A stretch of DNA of 64,000 bases from Ophiura sarsii (taxonomy: Eukaryota > Echinodermata > Ophiuroidea > Amphilepidida > Ophiuridae). The stretch's first letter is position 1, and the number at the start of each line of letters is the position of its first letter. Below the pieces are notes generated by a model. That model was not told where the DNA came from. It saw nothing but the letters and a program-made list of their open reading frames with translations, and did no database searches. The position numbers and the translations under genes were made by a program. Positions 11,971 to 24,239 of this stretch are shown here, piece after piece. Where the stretch lies: NCBI GenBank assembly GCA_035610835.1, contig CM069459.1, positions 53,185,755-53,249,754 of the forward strand, read 5' to 3'.

Positions 11971-12085
11971 CAGTAGCGTATCAATGGGTGGGGGGGGGGG
12001 GGGGGGGGGGGGGGGGGTGGGGGGGGGGGGGGCAGAGTGCCCGCCTGACGGCTTTGACCGGGAAGTACAGAAACTACCGGGCTTA
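11971..12085 (+). mobile_element. Truncated hAT-like MITE with long G tract
   Basis: CAGTAGCGTATC is followed by more than 40 bases that are almost all G, then GGCAGAGTGCCC and TTTGACCGGGAA. The same order occurs in the MITE at 4408. No right terminal repeat was found, so the copy appears truncated. Confidence 0.6.
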
Positions 12086-12089
12086 AGGC

Positions 12090-12690
12090 ACCAAATTGTA
12101 TCCTTGTGGTTCACATAGCACTGTTAAACTAGTTAATATCGAGCTCGGTTTTTTTCGCGCTGAGTTTGGCACGGCACAACATCACTCACCCCATAATTTC
12201 ATCAACCAAATCTCAATTTAGCGCTCAACTCAGTTTCCCCATAAACCATTACACTTCAGGGATCTGGTTTGGATACATATCACTTCTTCATAATTTCAAC
12301 GAGTTTCGGTCATTAATTATGCTTAATTATAAAGATTTTGCTTTTTTTTAAATGTAAAGATAAATGTGTACTCTTTCTCAGACAGAATTGTCGACAATGA
12401 TGGGAAGTTCTAATCATTTACTGTAAATTTGGTGTTAATTGCTTGTGTAGTTATTGATGGAAATTGAATAGGCCATTTTTTAATTTATGTATTTGTAATA
12501 TGCTAATTATATGCAAATGAGGTTAAACCATTTTTTTTCTATGACGTTAAATTACCAAGTTGTATTCTATTTTTATTTTAAATTTCACATCACTTTATTA
12601 GCATCATATCACATACAAAAATCGATACACAATAAAGGAAAAAAATATGTAAATCCCAGATCAGTTCTCTATTTAGGTGGACGAACGCAG
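12090..12690. other. Intergenic sequence, nothing recognised
   Basis: AT-rich with short open frames only. I see no repeat pair in it. Confidence 0.4.
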
Positions 12691-12692
12691 GG

Positions 12693-13034
12693 ATAAGATG
12701 AGGTGACCGTTGTTTACATTTAGGACGCCCTCTGTTGATTTGAGACAAAACACACCGGGCAAGAGTTCCTATAGTTTACATAGGCCAGATCAGGTTTCTA
12801 ACTAGATTGTGGTGTCACAGCAAATTGTTATCAAAACTGTCTTTAAACTTGCTTAGGAATGCTATAAGCTATCGCATTTCACAAAAAAATAAATAAAAAT
12901 AAATGAGTTTTGCAATTCATTAGAAAGAAATTTCATGTTGTCTTCATTAACTTTACTTTATATTCTGCCTGGAGGGAATCAACAGAGGGTGTCCCATTTG
13001 TAAATACACGCCGTCACCGGTCACACCATCTATA
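12693..13034. mobile_element. MITE, GATGAGGTGAC family, copy 1
   Basis: The whole element is an inverted copy of 53715-54056. Shared segments include CACACCGGGCAAGAGTTCCT and TAAACTTGCTTAGGAATGCT. The left end AAGATGAGGTGACC and the right end ACACCATCTAT are decayed inverse repeats. Confidence 0.75.
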
Positions 13035-13602
13035 CTGAACACAACAATGAACAATGAAAACAGAACAGATGTTAAGACATTAAAAATAGATATCCATATA
13101 ATGGACCTGCCCTGCCGCAAAACATTATGGTTGCACGTTGAGAGTTGGATAATTGTCCCATGTTGATTCCTTGTGTGCATGAAAAATTGAGAAAGATGAC
13201 AGAAGAGATAATTTGGTGATGTTGTCCCGGAATGTTTTAAAATTAGTGGGGCTATTGCACAGTTTGAATATAAATTTAAGTCTACCACGATTGAGGGGGA
13301 TATATGTAACCACGGCTACCAATTTCGAGGGCGACCAACTCACACTCAAAATCATTGTTATGAATATCAGAAACCAAAGCGGTGTATTTGTCAGATTTTC
13401 ATCTGTGGGCTTTCTCAAGATTGAGTTCAAAGGGCACTGTGAGTTCGATGATAACTAGTTTCCGTGAATTCTCCCAGAACACGCAGAGATCGGGGATCAG
13501 GTTCGTGACGGTGCAAACCGATGGAATGGTGGAGCCCCTTTTTTGATTTCAAGGAGGTCACACAAAATGTGAGGGTCTTTTCGAGATGGGAAACCGTTCA
13601 TC

Positions 13603-14228
13603 ATTCACGTGCTAAATGGCACATTTATGATCTCAATTTTGAGTATCAAATATACGTGCAAACCTATGACAACCATATATCACCGTAACGGGCATGTTGC
13701 GGAGAATTCAATTTTTTTTTATTTTTACATAGTTGCTATGGTAATTAAGCAAAGCCTCTGATTGGTCGAAACTAAGAACAAGCCTAACTCAATAATGAAA
13801 CATCCATTAATATCACAAATTGACACATATGATCAACAATGAATTCCGCATGGCCCCATGTTTTCGGATTTTTTAATTTGAACTTCCGGTTGCCATGGCA
13901 ACCGAAAAACCGGCCAATCAGCACATTTTGGAGCATTATTCAAATTTGGACAACAAATCGAAAAATCGGAAGACATACTGCCATGCGGAATTCATTGCTG
14001 ATCATATGTGTCAATTATGGATGTAAATGGATGTTCCATTATTGAGTTAGGCTTGTTCTTAGTTTCAACCAATCACAGCCTTGCTTGGTAACCATAGCAA
14101 CTATGTAAAAAAAAAAAAATTGAATTCTCCGCAACATGCCCGTTACGGTGATATATGGTTGTCATAGGTTTGCACGTATATTTGATACTCAAAATTGAGA
14201 TCATAAATGTACCATTTAGCACGTGAAT
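13603..14228. repeat. Palindromic MITE with arms of about 255 bp
   Basis: It starts ATTCACGTGCTAAATGG and ends in the inverse, CCATTTAGCACGTGAAT. Both arms carry AGAATTCAATTTTTTTTT-type sequence and AACAAGCCTAACTCAATAAT in opposite orientation. The centre (about 13910) has an inner palindrome around GGTTGCCATGGCAACC. A poly-C run follows the right end. Confidence 0.75.
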
Positions 14229-14448
14229 CCCCCCCCCCCCCCCTTAATGAAGTTCGCCGTGGTGGTGATGGACAAATATTGTGATTTCCTGATATAACTG
14301 AGTACAAAGGGTGATAATGGCGGCAAATCAATACACTTGAACGTAGGTTAAAGGTAAGTTAAAGGTGACCTTTAACCTATACGTTATGTCGTCACAGTGC
14401 AAAATGTGAACGAACATTGTTTGAAAAGAATGTTTGTCGGTCTTGGTA

Positions 14449-15598
14449 CACTTCAAAAAGGTTGCTTAAATATTTACTTAACATTTTACACAACGTTGTT
14501 GAAGTATGCAACCGCTTAACAGTTGTGTAAAATTTACCCAACACCGTTGGATAACATGTTTTCACCAACAGTTGAACAATTCCAGTTACTCAACAGTTAC
14601 ACAATTTTAATTACACAACAGTTGGGTATTATTAATTAACCATTTGTTTGGCATTTTGTGACTGTTGCTTAATTTGTGAATTGTTTTCATTATATATTGA
14701 GCATTTTTGTATCGCAACTGTTGCTTAATTGATCAAATATAGCCATATGTTGGGTATTTTATTTGTGTCAAGTTTTTATTATATATTGAACATTTTTGTA
14801 TAGCAACACACGGTAGGCAAAATATTGTGAATTCCCGGTAGTGAACCGGTAACTTGTAATGGGAATTCTAGGCGATGCAGCAGAGCTACATACACTATTC
14901 TCGTTCGGTAGTGAATCTGTTATTGACTAATCTGTTATTGAGTCAAAATATTTTTTTAATTATGATAACGTGTCATTTTTGTGCCAATTTTGCGAAAATA
15001 TGACCAAAATGGTCTATTTTGGCCAACTTGTAATTTTCAAAAGGTCACAGTTCAAAAACTATTGATCTACGATCAAACTTGTGATTGACTTTTTTGTTTA
15101 AAACACTTATCCTAACAATAAAATATACTTTATATATATAGTCAATAGCTCATTTTTTAGTTTTTTTACCATGTTAAATTTAGTTTTTGACTTCCCATTG
15201 AAACACATGTGACCTTTGACCCTAAATCGAGGTCTAGGGTCATAACGTGCAACCTACGAACGTGGGATAAGGTGAATTTGTGTTAAGGGATATATTTGCC
15301 ACCTTTTGGTAATAATTTCATGTGTGCCCCAGAGGTGGACTACAAGAGTGAAAGATACAGACCAACGTCCCAGTGTCTAAAAGTGGAATATTTCTACGCA
15401 ACATATTTTAGCAACAGAAACAGTTTCCACCAACATTTTAAGGACATTGTTTTCGACGAATTGCTCAACGCTGGGGATTTTTTACTTTTATACAACGCCT
15501 AACTTTCTACATATATTGAATGAATTTTAATCAACACGTCAACCAACGGATGATAAAAGTACTTTTAGCAACGTATTTTAAGCAACCTTTTTGCAGTG
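14449..15598. mobile_element. TA-flanked non-autonomous element, 1150 bp
   Basis: The ends CACTTCAAAAAGGTTGCTTA and the inverse TAAGCAACCTTTTTGCAGTG are flanked by TA on both sides, as expected for Tc1/mariner-like insertion. Internally the left third repeats CAACAGTTG-type motifs. The open frame at 15296-15502 shows no transposase motif. Confidence 0.65.
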
Positions 15599-15667
15599 TA
15601 GCATTTATTAATTGATAAGCTTAAATATCATTAATATTTTATTTTGATCATTAGTCCGGTATACTTA

Positions 15668-16028
15668 GGGGCCATATCCAAACTCTCAAGGGTTTTTATA
15701 GCGTTTTTATACCGATTTTACCCCGGTATTAAAACAGCATTTGTTTCTATTGTTATAAAAGCATCGGAAAAAGATCGGTGATTAACTATAGCACTGGTCA
15801 GCTTAATAACACAACCTTCCTCGCGCTTTCGTCTGTCTGCTTCACTAATTGAGCCATCGAGAGTACTACAATAGTTCTATTGTTAACGCCAGATAAGTCG
15901 AGGCGGCTCTAGTTAATCACCGATCTTTTTCCGATGCTTTTAACAATAGAAAAAAATACCGTTTTAATACCGGGGTAAAATCGCTATAAAAACGCTATAA
16001 AATCACTTGAGAGTTTGGATATGGCCCC
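15668..16028. mobile_element. MITE, GGGGCCATATCCAAACTCT family, copy 1
   Basis: It has near-perfect inverted ends, GGGGCCATATCCAAACTCTC and GAGAGTTTGGATATGGCCCC. The interior is shared with 49332-49605, for example GAGAGTACTACAATAGTTCT and AATCACCGATCTTTTTCCGA. Flanks are TTA on the left and TAA on the right. Confidence 0.8.
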
Positions 16029-16650
16029 TAAGGCAATTATATTTCGATTAAATTTACTGAATGGCACGTGACTAAATGTGTGTTCACACTGTAAATTCTA
16101 TCCGGGACACGCGTTTATCCTGATTCTATCCGAATTGATCAACACGTTCATATTACGATCGATGCGGATAATATCCGGATTGTATTTTATTTCCGTTAGC
16201 AAAGTCTAATATGTTCTAGTTCCGGGTCAAATACTTTAAAGGCCGTCTTTAGAAATGATTTTGCATTAACCCATTTTCTATTTTCTTTCCACTATTTGTG
16301 TTCCCCTCATAAAACTCTTATGCTGTTGTACATGTACAGTGAGGGGTTCACATCCCGCAATCTTTCTCTCTTTCGTTCACCAACAAGGTCAACAGAATCC
16401 ATTGTGTCCAGTAAATTTTCGCTTGAACATTTTTTTCCATATATCTGACTGATCATGCTTAAAGCAATAGAATGTGATCCTTACCAAATTTCTATACATA
16501 TTTTTCTCTCTCTTAAGAACCCTAACCCCACTAGACCATACAAAATCATCCAAAATAAAACTATCTCCACGCGCGTGCTGCTGCATTGGCTCGATTACGT
16601 CACCTACCGCAGGCATATGTGGCCACGAAGTTTGTGGCCGCATGTGCGCT
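16029..16650. other. Intergenic sequence, nothing recognised
   Basis: No gene or repeat pair seen. The open frames overlapping 16389-16976 derive mainly from the SINE at 16652. Confidence 0.4.
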
Positions 16651-16651
16651 G

Positions 16652-16825
16652 GGGAGTTAGCTCAGTTGATAGGGGCACAGACTTGGGTGCGAATGGTCCC
16701 GGGATCGACTCCCGGGGGGTGCTCGGTGATTTTTCGGGTTAAAAAAATGGTACTTTTTCCCCCTCCCCCCGATACACGCAAAAACATAGCCGTGGGAGTT
16801 AGGGTTAATGAAGTTTGATTATCCG
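16652..16825 (+). mobile_element. tRNA-derived SINE
   Basis: The head has a clear tRNA-type A box (TAGCTCAGTTGATAGG) and B box (GGGATCGACTCCC, 16701-16713), the internal RNA polymerase III promoter. A non-tRNA body follows with GTGATTTTTCGG, an A run, CCCCCTCCCCCC and TTAGGGTTAATG. The last motif also ends the SINE at 45270. The stem positions do not give a clean tRNA, so SINE is preferred to a tRNA gene. Confidence 0.75.
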
Positions 16826-16829
16826 GAAA

Positions 16830-17860
16830 GACTTTCATGAACTCATACTTTGACTGTATTTTCCGTAAAAAAACACCATCATAGAACTTTACAAAATCAT
16901 AATGGAAATTTGCTTCCAATTTAAGGAATTTTTCAACATGTTTGTTTCGATTTTCACTTGAAAGGGAAGCGGTCATGGTGAGGATTCTAACGAAAATTGA
17001 ACAGCGCGCGGCGACTATTTGAATCTAAACAAGTTGGACATTGGCGCAGTCTGTAATTGTTCTACGTATGTTTACGTTCAATCAACCATCCTTCATTTGA
17101 TTGAACGCATTTTCTATCGTGTGATATCATAGATCCTAGGATATAGGTCTTCAATCTGAGTTGTGCACCATCCTTGCAACGCAATGGTAAAACATGTTAC
17201 GCAAGATCCCAGCGTGTGGTGCTAATGGGAAAACCATGACCTCACTTGGCATTGCAGTTTATAGCAACAATCTATGCATGAGTATAGCATCATAGCAGGA
17301 TCTAAGCATATGATATGGAAGGTTAATGCATGGTAGAATTTGAAAGACTGGTTTCTGTTTAAAGTTTGAAAATGAAAATAAATAAACTTAATATCCATTT
17401 CACTGCGGTTTCAGACTTTTGCTATGCCAAATTCAATGATACAATAATAATATTACGTTATGATACAACCATGCTACACAACACAACAGACCTCGACGCA
17501 CATGAGTAGTTCTGTTTAGGCCGTCAGGCCCGCTGAAATTCCTGCAGAGCGTATGCATACGCCTACTTTTTCCATTCTGAAAAGTATGTTTTAAAATTGC
17601 CGTTTTGGTCAAAATAATGAATAGATGATTATGACACTCCAGGATTTATCACAAATGATATGTAATATAAAAACAATCGATGACAGAAAATAAAATTTAT
17701 TGAAAAATGTGGATTTTTAAGGGGCTGAAGTTGAAAGAATTTCTACAACGCTACGCAAAAATCGCCAGTTAAATAATAGAGGTGAAACCTTTTTAAAAGA
17801 GTTTATCTTAAATGATCTGAGAAGAGTTAGAATCTACCGATTTTTGTACTAAATAGAGGA
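16830..17860. other. Intergenic sequence, nothing recognised
   Basis: AT-rich; no domain-bearing frame and no obvious inverted repeat. Confidence 0.4.
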
Positions 17861-18330
17861 GAGTATACACTTTTATTTTTTATTTTTTATTTTTTTTATT
17901 TTTTTTAATTTTATTTTTTTCTCCATTGTTTCTCTTTGCCTGTACTAGGGTCTGGTGGAAAGGAGAGAAAACATACAATAATGGTCCCCAGACCCCTGCT
18001 TTAAAATGTCACGTCACAGATATAAGTACAATAATAAAATCACATATTGGGTTCACATTCCCAAGGGGTCAGGACCAAAAGCATCTCTGAGAAGAAAGAA
18101 AACCCCAAAAAGCGTCTTCAAAAACAATACAATTTTCTTTAAAAGAAAAAAACCATGACGAAACCACTCGCGAACGCACCACGGTCACCCGAATTAATAT
18201 ACAATTCACCACAGCAATTCGAGAGACAGCCATGCGCCCGCTCGCAGTCTCGCCATGAAGACACACCCTTCGTAACTTCTCCCACAGATAACCTTACTCG
18301 TCCCGACCCCCTAAGTATCAAACCTCTGAA

Positions 18331-20028
18331 TTATAATGTATTACATAAAACCGAAAAATCATCCCATTTCTTGGTAAATTTATCGGTAAGCCCATTCTTG
18401 ATAAAAATATATTTTTCCATAGCGATGTACTTTGTTACATCTCTCTCAAATAATTGAATTGTTGGTATTCCTTCCTTCATTTTCATCTTGTATATTAGGA
18501 ATCGACATATTAATAATATAACATTAAGTGCACCCATGGTATTGTCTAAAATTCCAAAAAGTTGCATTTGCTTATCCAAAATTAACCGAATATCAATCTT
18601 TTGGTTTACCCAGTTAACAACATCTATCCATAAAGCTAATGTGATTGGGCACTCACAAAAAACATGAACAATTGTTTCCTCTGCGTTTTTGCAGAAAGTA
18701 CATAAATTTGAATCTTTCCTGCCAATTTTCTCCAAAAAAGAATTTACACCCAAAATTCTATGAGTCAAACGATACTGAAACCATCTTAATTTTGTATCTT
18801 GAGTACATTTAAAAGGTATGGTAAAAACAATTGACCATTTGGTATAATCATACCTCGTATTCACCTTAATTTCCCATTTCTCAGTAAATTTTCTTTTTAC
18901 CTCCCTAGATGAGATCAGGATTTCATACAGCCTTCTAGATCCTTTATCATCAAGTATCACAATATCAAAATTGAAAGGTATAAACGGACGCTGAATACAG
19001 ATCGTATTGTTCCTCAGAATATGATTACAAGATTTTTTGACACAATTTATCACTGCGCCATATTCTAGAAAGTTGGTCCGAATGTTATACTTTGTCCTGA
19101 ACACATCCAGGGAGAGAAAATCACCATTTTCATCAATAAGATCATTAACAAGGTTTACACCATTTTTTACCCAGTGACGATAGTATATTGTCTTTTTACC
19201 GAGTCTGATGTTGTCATTATACCATATGGAATTCCTCAAAAAATCAGTATTCAACTTAGGCAGATTATTTCTTGCAATCTCACTCCATGCATTGAAAACA
19301 TCCTTCCAAAAATAATTTATTTTATTCCAGCGTTTTAAAAACTTAATAATATCTGAAGATCCACCTGCAATGTCCAAAATATGATTAATTTGTGTTACTT
19401 TGTAAAACATTTTCACCCATTGAAGATCCCCTGCTTTCAAAATTCTTCTGATCCAAGTTGATTTCAAAGCATGTATGTAAGCCTGGATGTCTACCATTCT
19501 TACTCCCCCATTACTGTAATCTTGAATCATTTGATTTCTTGAGACCCTATCCATCCCTTTCCATATAAAATTGTGGAGCAACCTGTTAAGATCCTTTATA
19601 AATACCTCTGAGGGATTCGGAAGTGTCAAGATTAAAAAAGTAAGTTTTGATAATAAGAGAGACTTAACTACTGTAACTCTACCTAACACGGTAAGATTCC
19701 TTCTTGACCAGTTATGTATTAACTTCCGTATTGATTCCAAAACATCATCATAATTTGCCTTTATCATACTCTCTATATTAGTTGAAAAAGCAATACCTAG
19801 TGTTTTGAAGGTATCATCTTCATTAACCCATTTTACATTAATATTTTTACAAAGAACATCGTTACTACCTCTTTTTGAACCAATCCACACTGCTTGTGTT
19901 TTTTCAATATTAACCTTAAGACCAGATATGTTTGCAAAAACATCCAATGTACGAAATGCAGCATTCATTGAATTTTCTGAACCATCTAGGAAAATTACTG
20001 TGTCATCTGCATATTGAGACAGCTTAAA
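18331..20028 (-). pseudogene. ORF2 part 2: YADD half of reverse transcriptase and zinc-binding domain
   Basis: The frame continues without shift directly after the TAA: FKLSQYADDTVIF carries the two catalytic aspartates. GLKVNIEKTQ and the thumb region follow, then a C-terminal zinc-binding motif of the form C-x2-C-x8-H-x4-C within LCTFCKNAEETIVHVFCEC. The first ATG after the stop (19968) lies beyond YADD, so re-initiation would not restore the catalytic site. It ends at TAA 18331-18333. With part 1 the ORF2 is about 1288 codons, a normal length for this group. Apart from the one stop the frame is open throughout, suggesting a fairly recent insertion. Confidence 0.92.
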
Positions 20029-22194
20029 TTATATGTCATCAATTAAAATTCCTTTAATATTTTCATTGCTACGAATCATTAACCCAAGGACTTCGGCGCA
20101 AAGAAGAAATAAATACGGACTCAAACCATCGCCTTGTCGACAACCTCTGCCAACCAAGAACGACTCTGACAAAAACCCATTAACTAGAACTGAAGCTGAA
20201 GCCTGGTTATAAAACACCTTAACCCATTTTTGGATAGATGGGCCGAAATTAAAGTTATGAAGAACCTTTCTCAGAAATAAATGTGACACAGAATCAAAAG
20301 CTTTCTCAAAATCTATTGATAAAAACAATCCAGGTATATTTGTTTCTTCAGTCAAAAAAAGCAAATCGTACATCAAACGAATGTTTTCCCCTATATATCG
20401 GCCAGCTACAAACCCCTTCTGATTTTCATGGATTATGTTCAAGAGGTAAGATTTAATTCTCTCTGCGATACAGGCAGATGCAAGTTTATACGAAACATTT
20501 AACAAAGAAATAGGCCGCCAATTCTTTAAAAATTGCCTAGGTTTTTCTCCTTTAGGTAACAGGGTAATGATACCGTATTTTTGTGTAACTGATAAAGTGC
20601 CATGTTTATAGGCATAATTCAGTGAACGTAACAGGAAGCAAGATATGTCTTTAAAGAAGACTTTATAAAATTCGTAACTGAAACCATCTGAACCGGGAGA
20701 TTTCCCATTTTTGCTCTTTTTCAACGCGTTTTTGAGTTCAACATGTGTTATAGGACCTTCAATCTTGTCTCTTTGAACATCTGAGAGGGTCTGTATATTT
20801 TCTGTATCAAATATTGATTCTACATCTACCGATTCATCGATTTCCCGTCTAGAATACAAGTTCTGATAAAAACGTCTTGTTTCTAATAAAATCTCCTTCG
20901 AATCTGTAAGTACCGACTCGTCTTCCCCTTTTACAATATTATTGATTGTTTTGTTAACAAACCGTCTTTTTTCCATATTCAAGAAGTACCGAGATGGTTT
21001 TTCCCCTTCTTCCATCCATCTTGTCTTGGATCTTACAAGAACTCCCTCCATTTTTGTTTTCCTAATTTCAATTAAGTCATTTTGTTTTGCTTTTAGCACT
21101 GGATCCAAAAGGTGCTCCCCTTGGGATACTCTATTAAACAGCATATTAATTTCATCCTCAAGAATGCACTCAATTTGAACAGATTCTTTCTTTTTGTAAG
21201 CTGAATAAGAAATGGTTTTACCTCTAATTTCAAGTAAAAGCATTTCAAAAAATAACTGATCATTAATAACAAATTGAACATCTTTTGGATTAATGTTTTT
21301 TAAATTAGACATGTTGTATGGTGTACATGCATATTGTTCTACAACTTTTAAGATGATTTCATTTATAAGATCTACATACTTTTTATCACTTAACACAGAG
21401 TTATTCAGTTTCCAATATCCATTTCCTCTTTCAATTTTACTCAAATCTAGTTGAATATCCACCAAGGAGTGATCAGTACGATATCCAGGTTTAATACTAC
21501 ATGCTATAATATTAGAATTTAATTCAGAAGACATAAGAAAAAAATCCAATCTGGCTTGTTTATTTGAATCATACTGTCTCCATGTAAATTTCTTTTTTTC
21601 TGGATTTTGTATTCGCCATGGGTCTAATAAATCCAAGTCATTCTTCAAATTTAAAACTCTTTCCCTTGCCTTAGGGTTATTTAACCTAACATAATTATAG
21701 CAGTCTAATCTCTCATCTAGCACTAAATTCCAATCACCACATACTATTGTAAGCGGATTATTAAACTCATTAATCACATTTTGAACATCAACATAAAAAT
21801 CTGGAGTATCACTATTTGGACCATATATATTCACCAGTGATATCCTATTGTCGTTTATCTGAATGTCTAAGGCAAGCAAATTTCCATTTTCATCACATTT
21901 TGTATTAAATATTTTGTACTCAAAATCATTATTAAACAATATTGCGACACCACGAGCATTACTTTTAAAGGAACTGAAGAAACAATCTAAACCCCACTCG
22001 TCTCTGATAATATTTTCCATATCTTTTTCAAAATGTACATCCTGTAAACAATAAATGGAGTAATTTTTCTTTTGTAAAAAATGCAGAACATCTCTACGTT
22101 TTTCAGTAGCGGCAAGCCCTCTACAGTTCATTGAGGCCAATGAAATATGCACCTTTTTCTTAATGTTATTGTTACTTTGCATACCATTAGCCAT
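20029..22194 (-). pseudogene. ORF2 part 1: APE endonuclease and N-terminal half of reverse transcriptase
   Basis: 721 codons from ATG at 22194 to an in-frame TAA at 20029-20031. The endonuclease comes first, with SMNCRGL, YCLQDVH, VNIYGPN, CGDWN and TDHSLV. The usual metal-binding glutamate of LQE-x-H is aspartate here. The reverse transcriptase follows, with GSDGFSYEFYK, NWRPISLLN, ENQKGFVAGR, SIDFEKAFDS (first catalytic aspartate) and GCRQGDGLSPYLF. The motif order and the spelling of the NWRPISLLN and QKGF-x-GR segments point to the L1/Tx1 group rather than CR1, RTE or Jockey. The stop cuts the enzyme before the YADD motif, so this copy cannot make an active enzyme unless the stop is read through. 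Confidence 0.92.
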
Positions 22195-22229
22195 ATCTAT
22201 TTTTATCCGACAACCGAGTATACATGATT

Positions 22230-23700
22230 AGACGCTATAAAGTTATGTGTGTACACTTCAAACCAACTTATTCCATTCAATAAAAATGCATTAGTGGAAG
22301 GTATCATGCCATATATTACGTAACTCATACGTGGTTTGATGAACTCTGAAAGATGACCAAACGCGTCTAATTGTTGTATCACGGTGGTTGTATCATAGTA
22401 CCTTGTATGTCAATTAGAGACAAGATTATAATAATCCAATTCAATCGGAATATAAAGACATGAGTATACATGGCATAATTCTTTCTAGTATCAATCAATT
22501 TTGAGAATGGGTATATGTGATAAATCATTGTGTGGTACTTTTTGTACATATCAATACACGAGGTTATATTTAAATTCAAAGTGTACTCATAAAAGTACAT
22601 GTACAAATAGATATAAAAAGGATATTGATGAACATCTGTGACGATGGCTAGTAGTAAAATTAGATTGTCATTGAACATTTCAATAAAAAATGTAAAAAAA
22701 TATTCGAAAAAAAACCCCACCAACAACAACAAATACAATCTCACTCGACCTGCTGCCGAATCCAAGCCTATATTAAAAAATTATATTTGAAGGGAAATAA
22801 ATACACATAAAGAGCCTTATAAAACGATACACTTTTATTTGGTACCTTGTCCAATTTTCAAGTCCTACAATAATTTTTTTTTAAAAATATTTACCGAGTT
22901 ATTTGAAGATATTCTTGAGATCAAGGCATTCGTAGCGTTGGTGTTGTTTTTAGACGACAAATTCTTGTTGAAATTATAGACCGATATGGCTTCAAAAATA
23001 ACATTACCAGTCTACAAATTCAAACGAGAATTGAAATCTGATGATCTACTATCGAAAATCTGATCATACATTTTGTACAATGCCCAAAATCTGATGATAT
23101 ATTGCCCAAAATCGCAGGGAAAATCTGTCAAGAAATATTCCTACTGGCTTGCATCGTCAGTCCTAGCTCACATGTGCTGTGTACTGTACATGTGCTGTGT
23201 ACTGTACAGCACAACTGTACACTGTAAGGTATACACACACATGGGCCGTCTTTGCATTGTTTACATGTGCCAGATTCACGATTGCTAACTAGCTTATTTA
23301 ATTTGAGTGCCTTCCCCTTAACGGATCATGTTCAGATTTTTTGGGGACCATCCAGACTTATATCTGAATAACCTTTGACATAATTATTGTGATCGGCCAA
23401 TCGGAAAGGGTTATAACTAGATTACTCATGTATTCCCATTGACTTTACATGTAAGGCAAACCAGGAAGTAGTACGTCACAGCATGGCCCAAACCAAAGGT
23501 TGTAGAAACACCTGCGCTGATTGGCTGGATGTGTGTGACCTTGTTTTGCTTCAGGGGAATTTCTGTCATCGTCCAACAGCTGTGCTGTATGTGGGCTGCA
23601 AGAGCGTTGCAAGGATAGTTCCACACATTGAATAGGGCGCTCAATTCAAAATTTGACAAGTCCTATATCCTATGGTGATATACATTGTAAGTGATGTATT
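22230..23700. other. Intergenic sequence with a short TGTACTGTACATGTGC repeat
   Basis: At about 23170-23225 there are direct and palindromic copies of CATGTGCTGTGTACTGTA. Otherwise no gene or element was recognised. Confidence 0.4.
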
Positions 23701-23710
23701 AGTTATTAGT

Positions 23711-23990
23711 CGGGCACGCGTGGTTCAACGGATTCACTCTCGCTCCACAATGCAAAGATTGTGGGTTCGAGCCCCGTTTCTGCCAGCGTGTTGTGTCCTT
23801 GGGCAAGACACTTTACCGCACTTGCCACGCTTCACCCAGGTGTATAATTGGGTACCGGCATTAATTCATGTTCGGAGTGGCGAACCCCCCACAGCAAAAA
23901 AAATACATGGGGGAGTCTGGCCTAAATGCTAATGAAAGAGAGATGGGCACTCCGCGCGCGAGCTTAAGAAGCTCGGCGCGAGTCTTTACT
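23711..23990 (+). mobile_element. tRNA-derived SINE with GTCCTTGGGCAAGACAC body
   Basis: The tRNA-like head has A box GTGGTTCAACGG and a perfect B box GGTTCGAGCCC (23764-23774). The body contains TTGTGTCCTTGGGCAAGACA and GGTGTATAATTGGGTACCGG, a segment recurrent in tRNA-derived SINEs of marine animals. The minus-strand SINE at 10020 is a diverged relative. The 3' end is not sharply defined. Confidence 0.8.
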
Positions 23991-24239
23991 TTGTTTTAAA
24001 CTTTATTAGTTATTAGCTAAGGTTTAGCTGAACCAACAATCGCCGTCAGCGGTCCTTTTCCTCACCATGACCGCTTTCCTTTAAAGCATAGGCATGGTAG
24101 GTGTTGTTCACTTGTGTACAGTTGCGGTTATAACCGGAAATACTGCAAACGGCGTTAGCATGGTTAACACGGTGTCAAACCAATTCTATGTTAACGAACG
24201 AAAAAACACGCAGAAAAAAACCCTGTCCTAGTACCAGGA

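Larger units (their letters stand above)
17871..22215 (-). mobile_element. Tx1/L1-like non-LTR retrotransposon, nearly complete ORF2, no ORF1
   Basis: Read on the minus strand, the element begins just upstream of the ORF2 start and ends in an A-rich tail (T-rich 17871-17921 on the plus strand). It carries an apurinic endonuclease, a reverse transcriptase and a C-terminal zinc-binding domain, interrupted by one stop codon. GAGTATACAC at 17861-17870 and GAGTATACAT at 22216-22225 (9 of 10 identical) bracket it and are a candidate target-site duplication. No ORF1 lies between the ORF2 start and that duplication, so the copy was either truncated on insertion or belongs to a lineage spreading with ORF2 alone. 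The 3' untranslated part is about 410 bases. Confidence 0.85.

Noticed and set aside
11788..12114. 108-codon minus-strand frame with a proline run
   Set aside because: Created by the poly-G tract of a truncated MITE and by another MITE's end.
12953..13458. Three overlapping frames on both strands
   Set aside because: They overlap a MITE end and each other. None shows a family signature or splice pattern.
16652..16722. Functional tRNA gene
   Set aside because: A and B boxes are present but stem pairing is poor and a SINE body follows.
22379..22765. 128-codon minus-strand frame upstream of the LINE, a possible ORF1
   Set aside because: Hydrophobic, low-complexity residues without zinc-knuckle, coiled-coil or RRM features, and outside the proposed target duplication.
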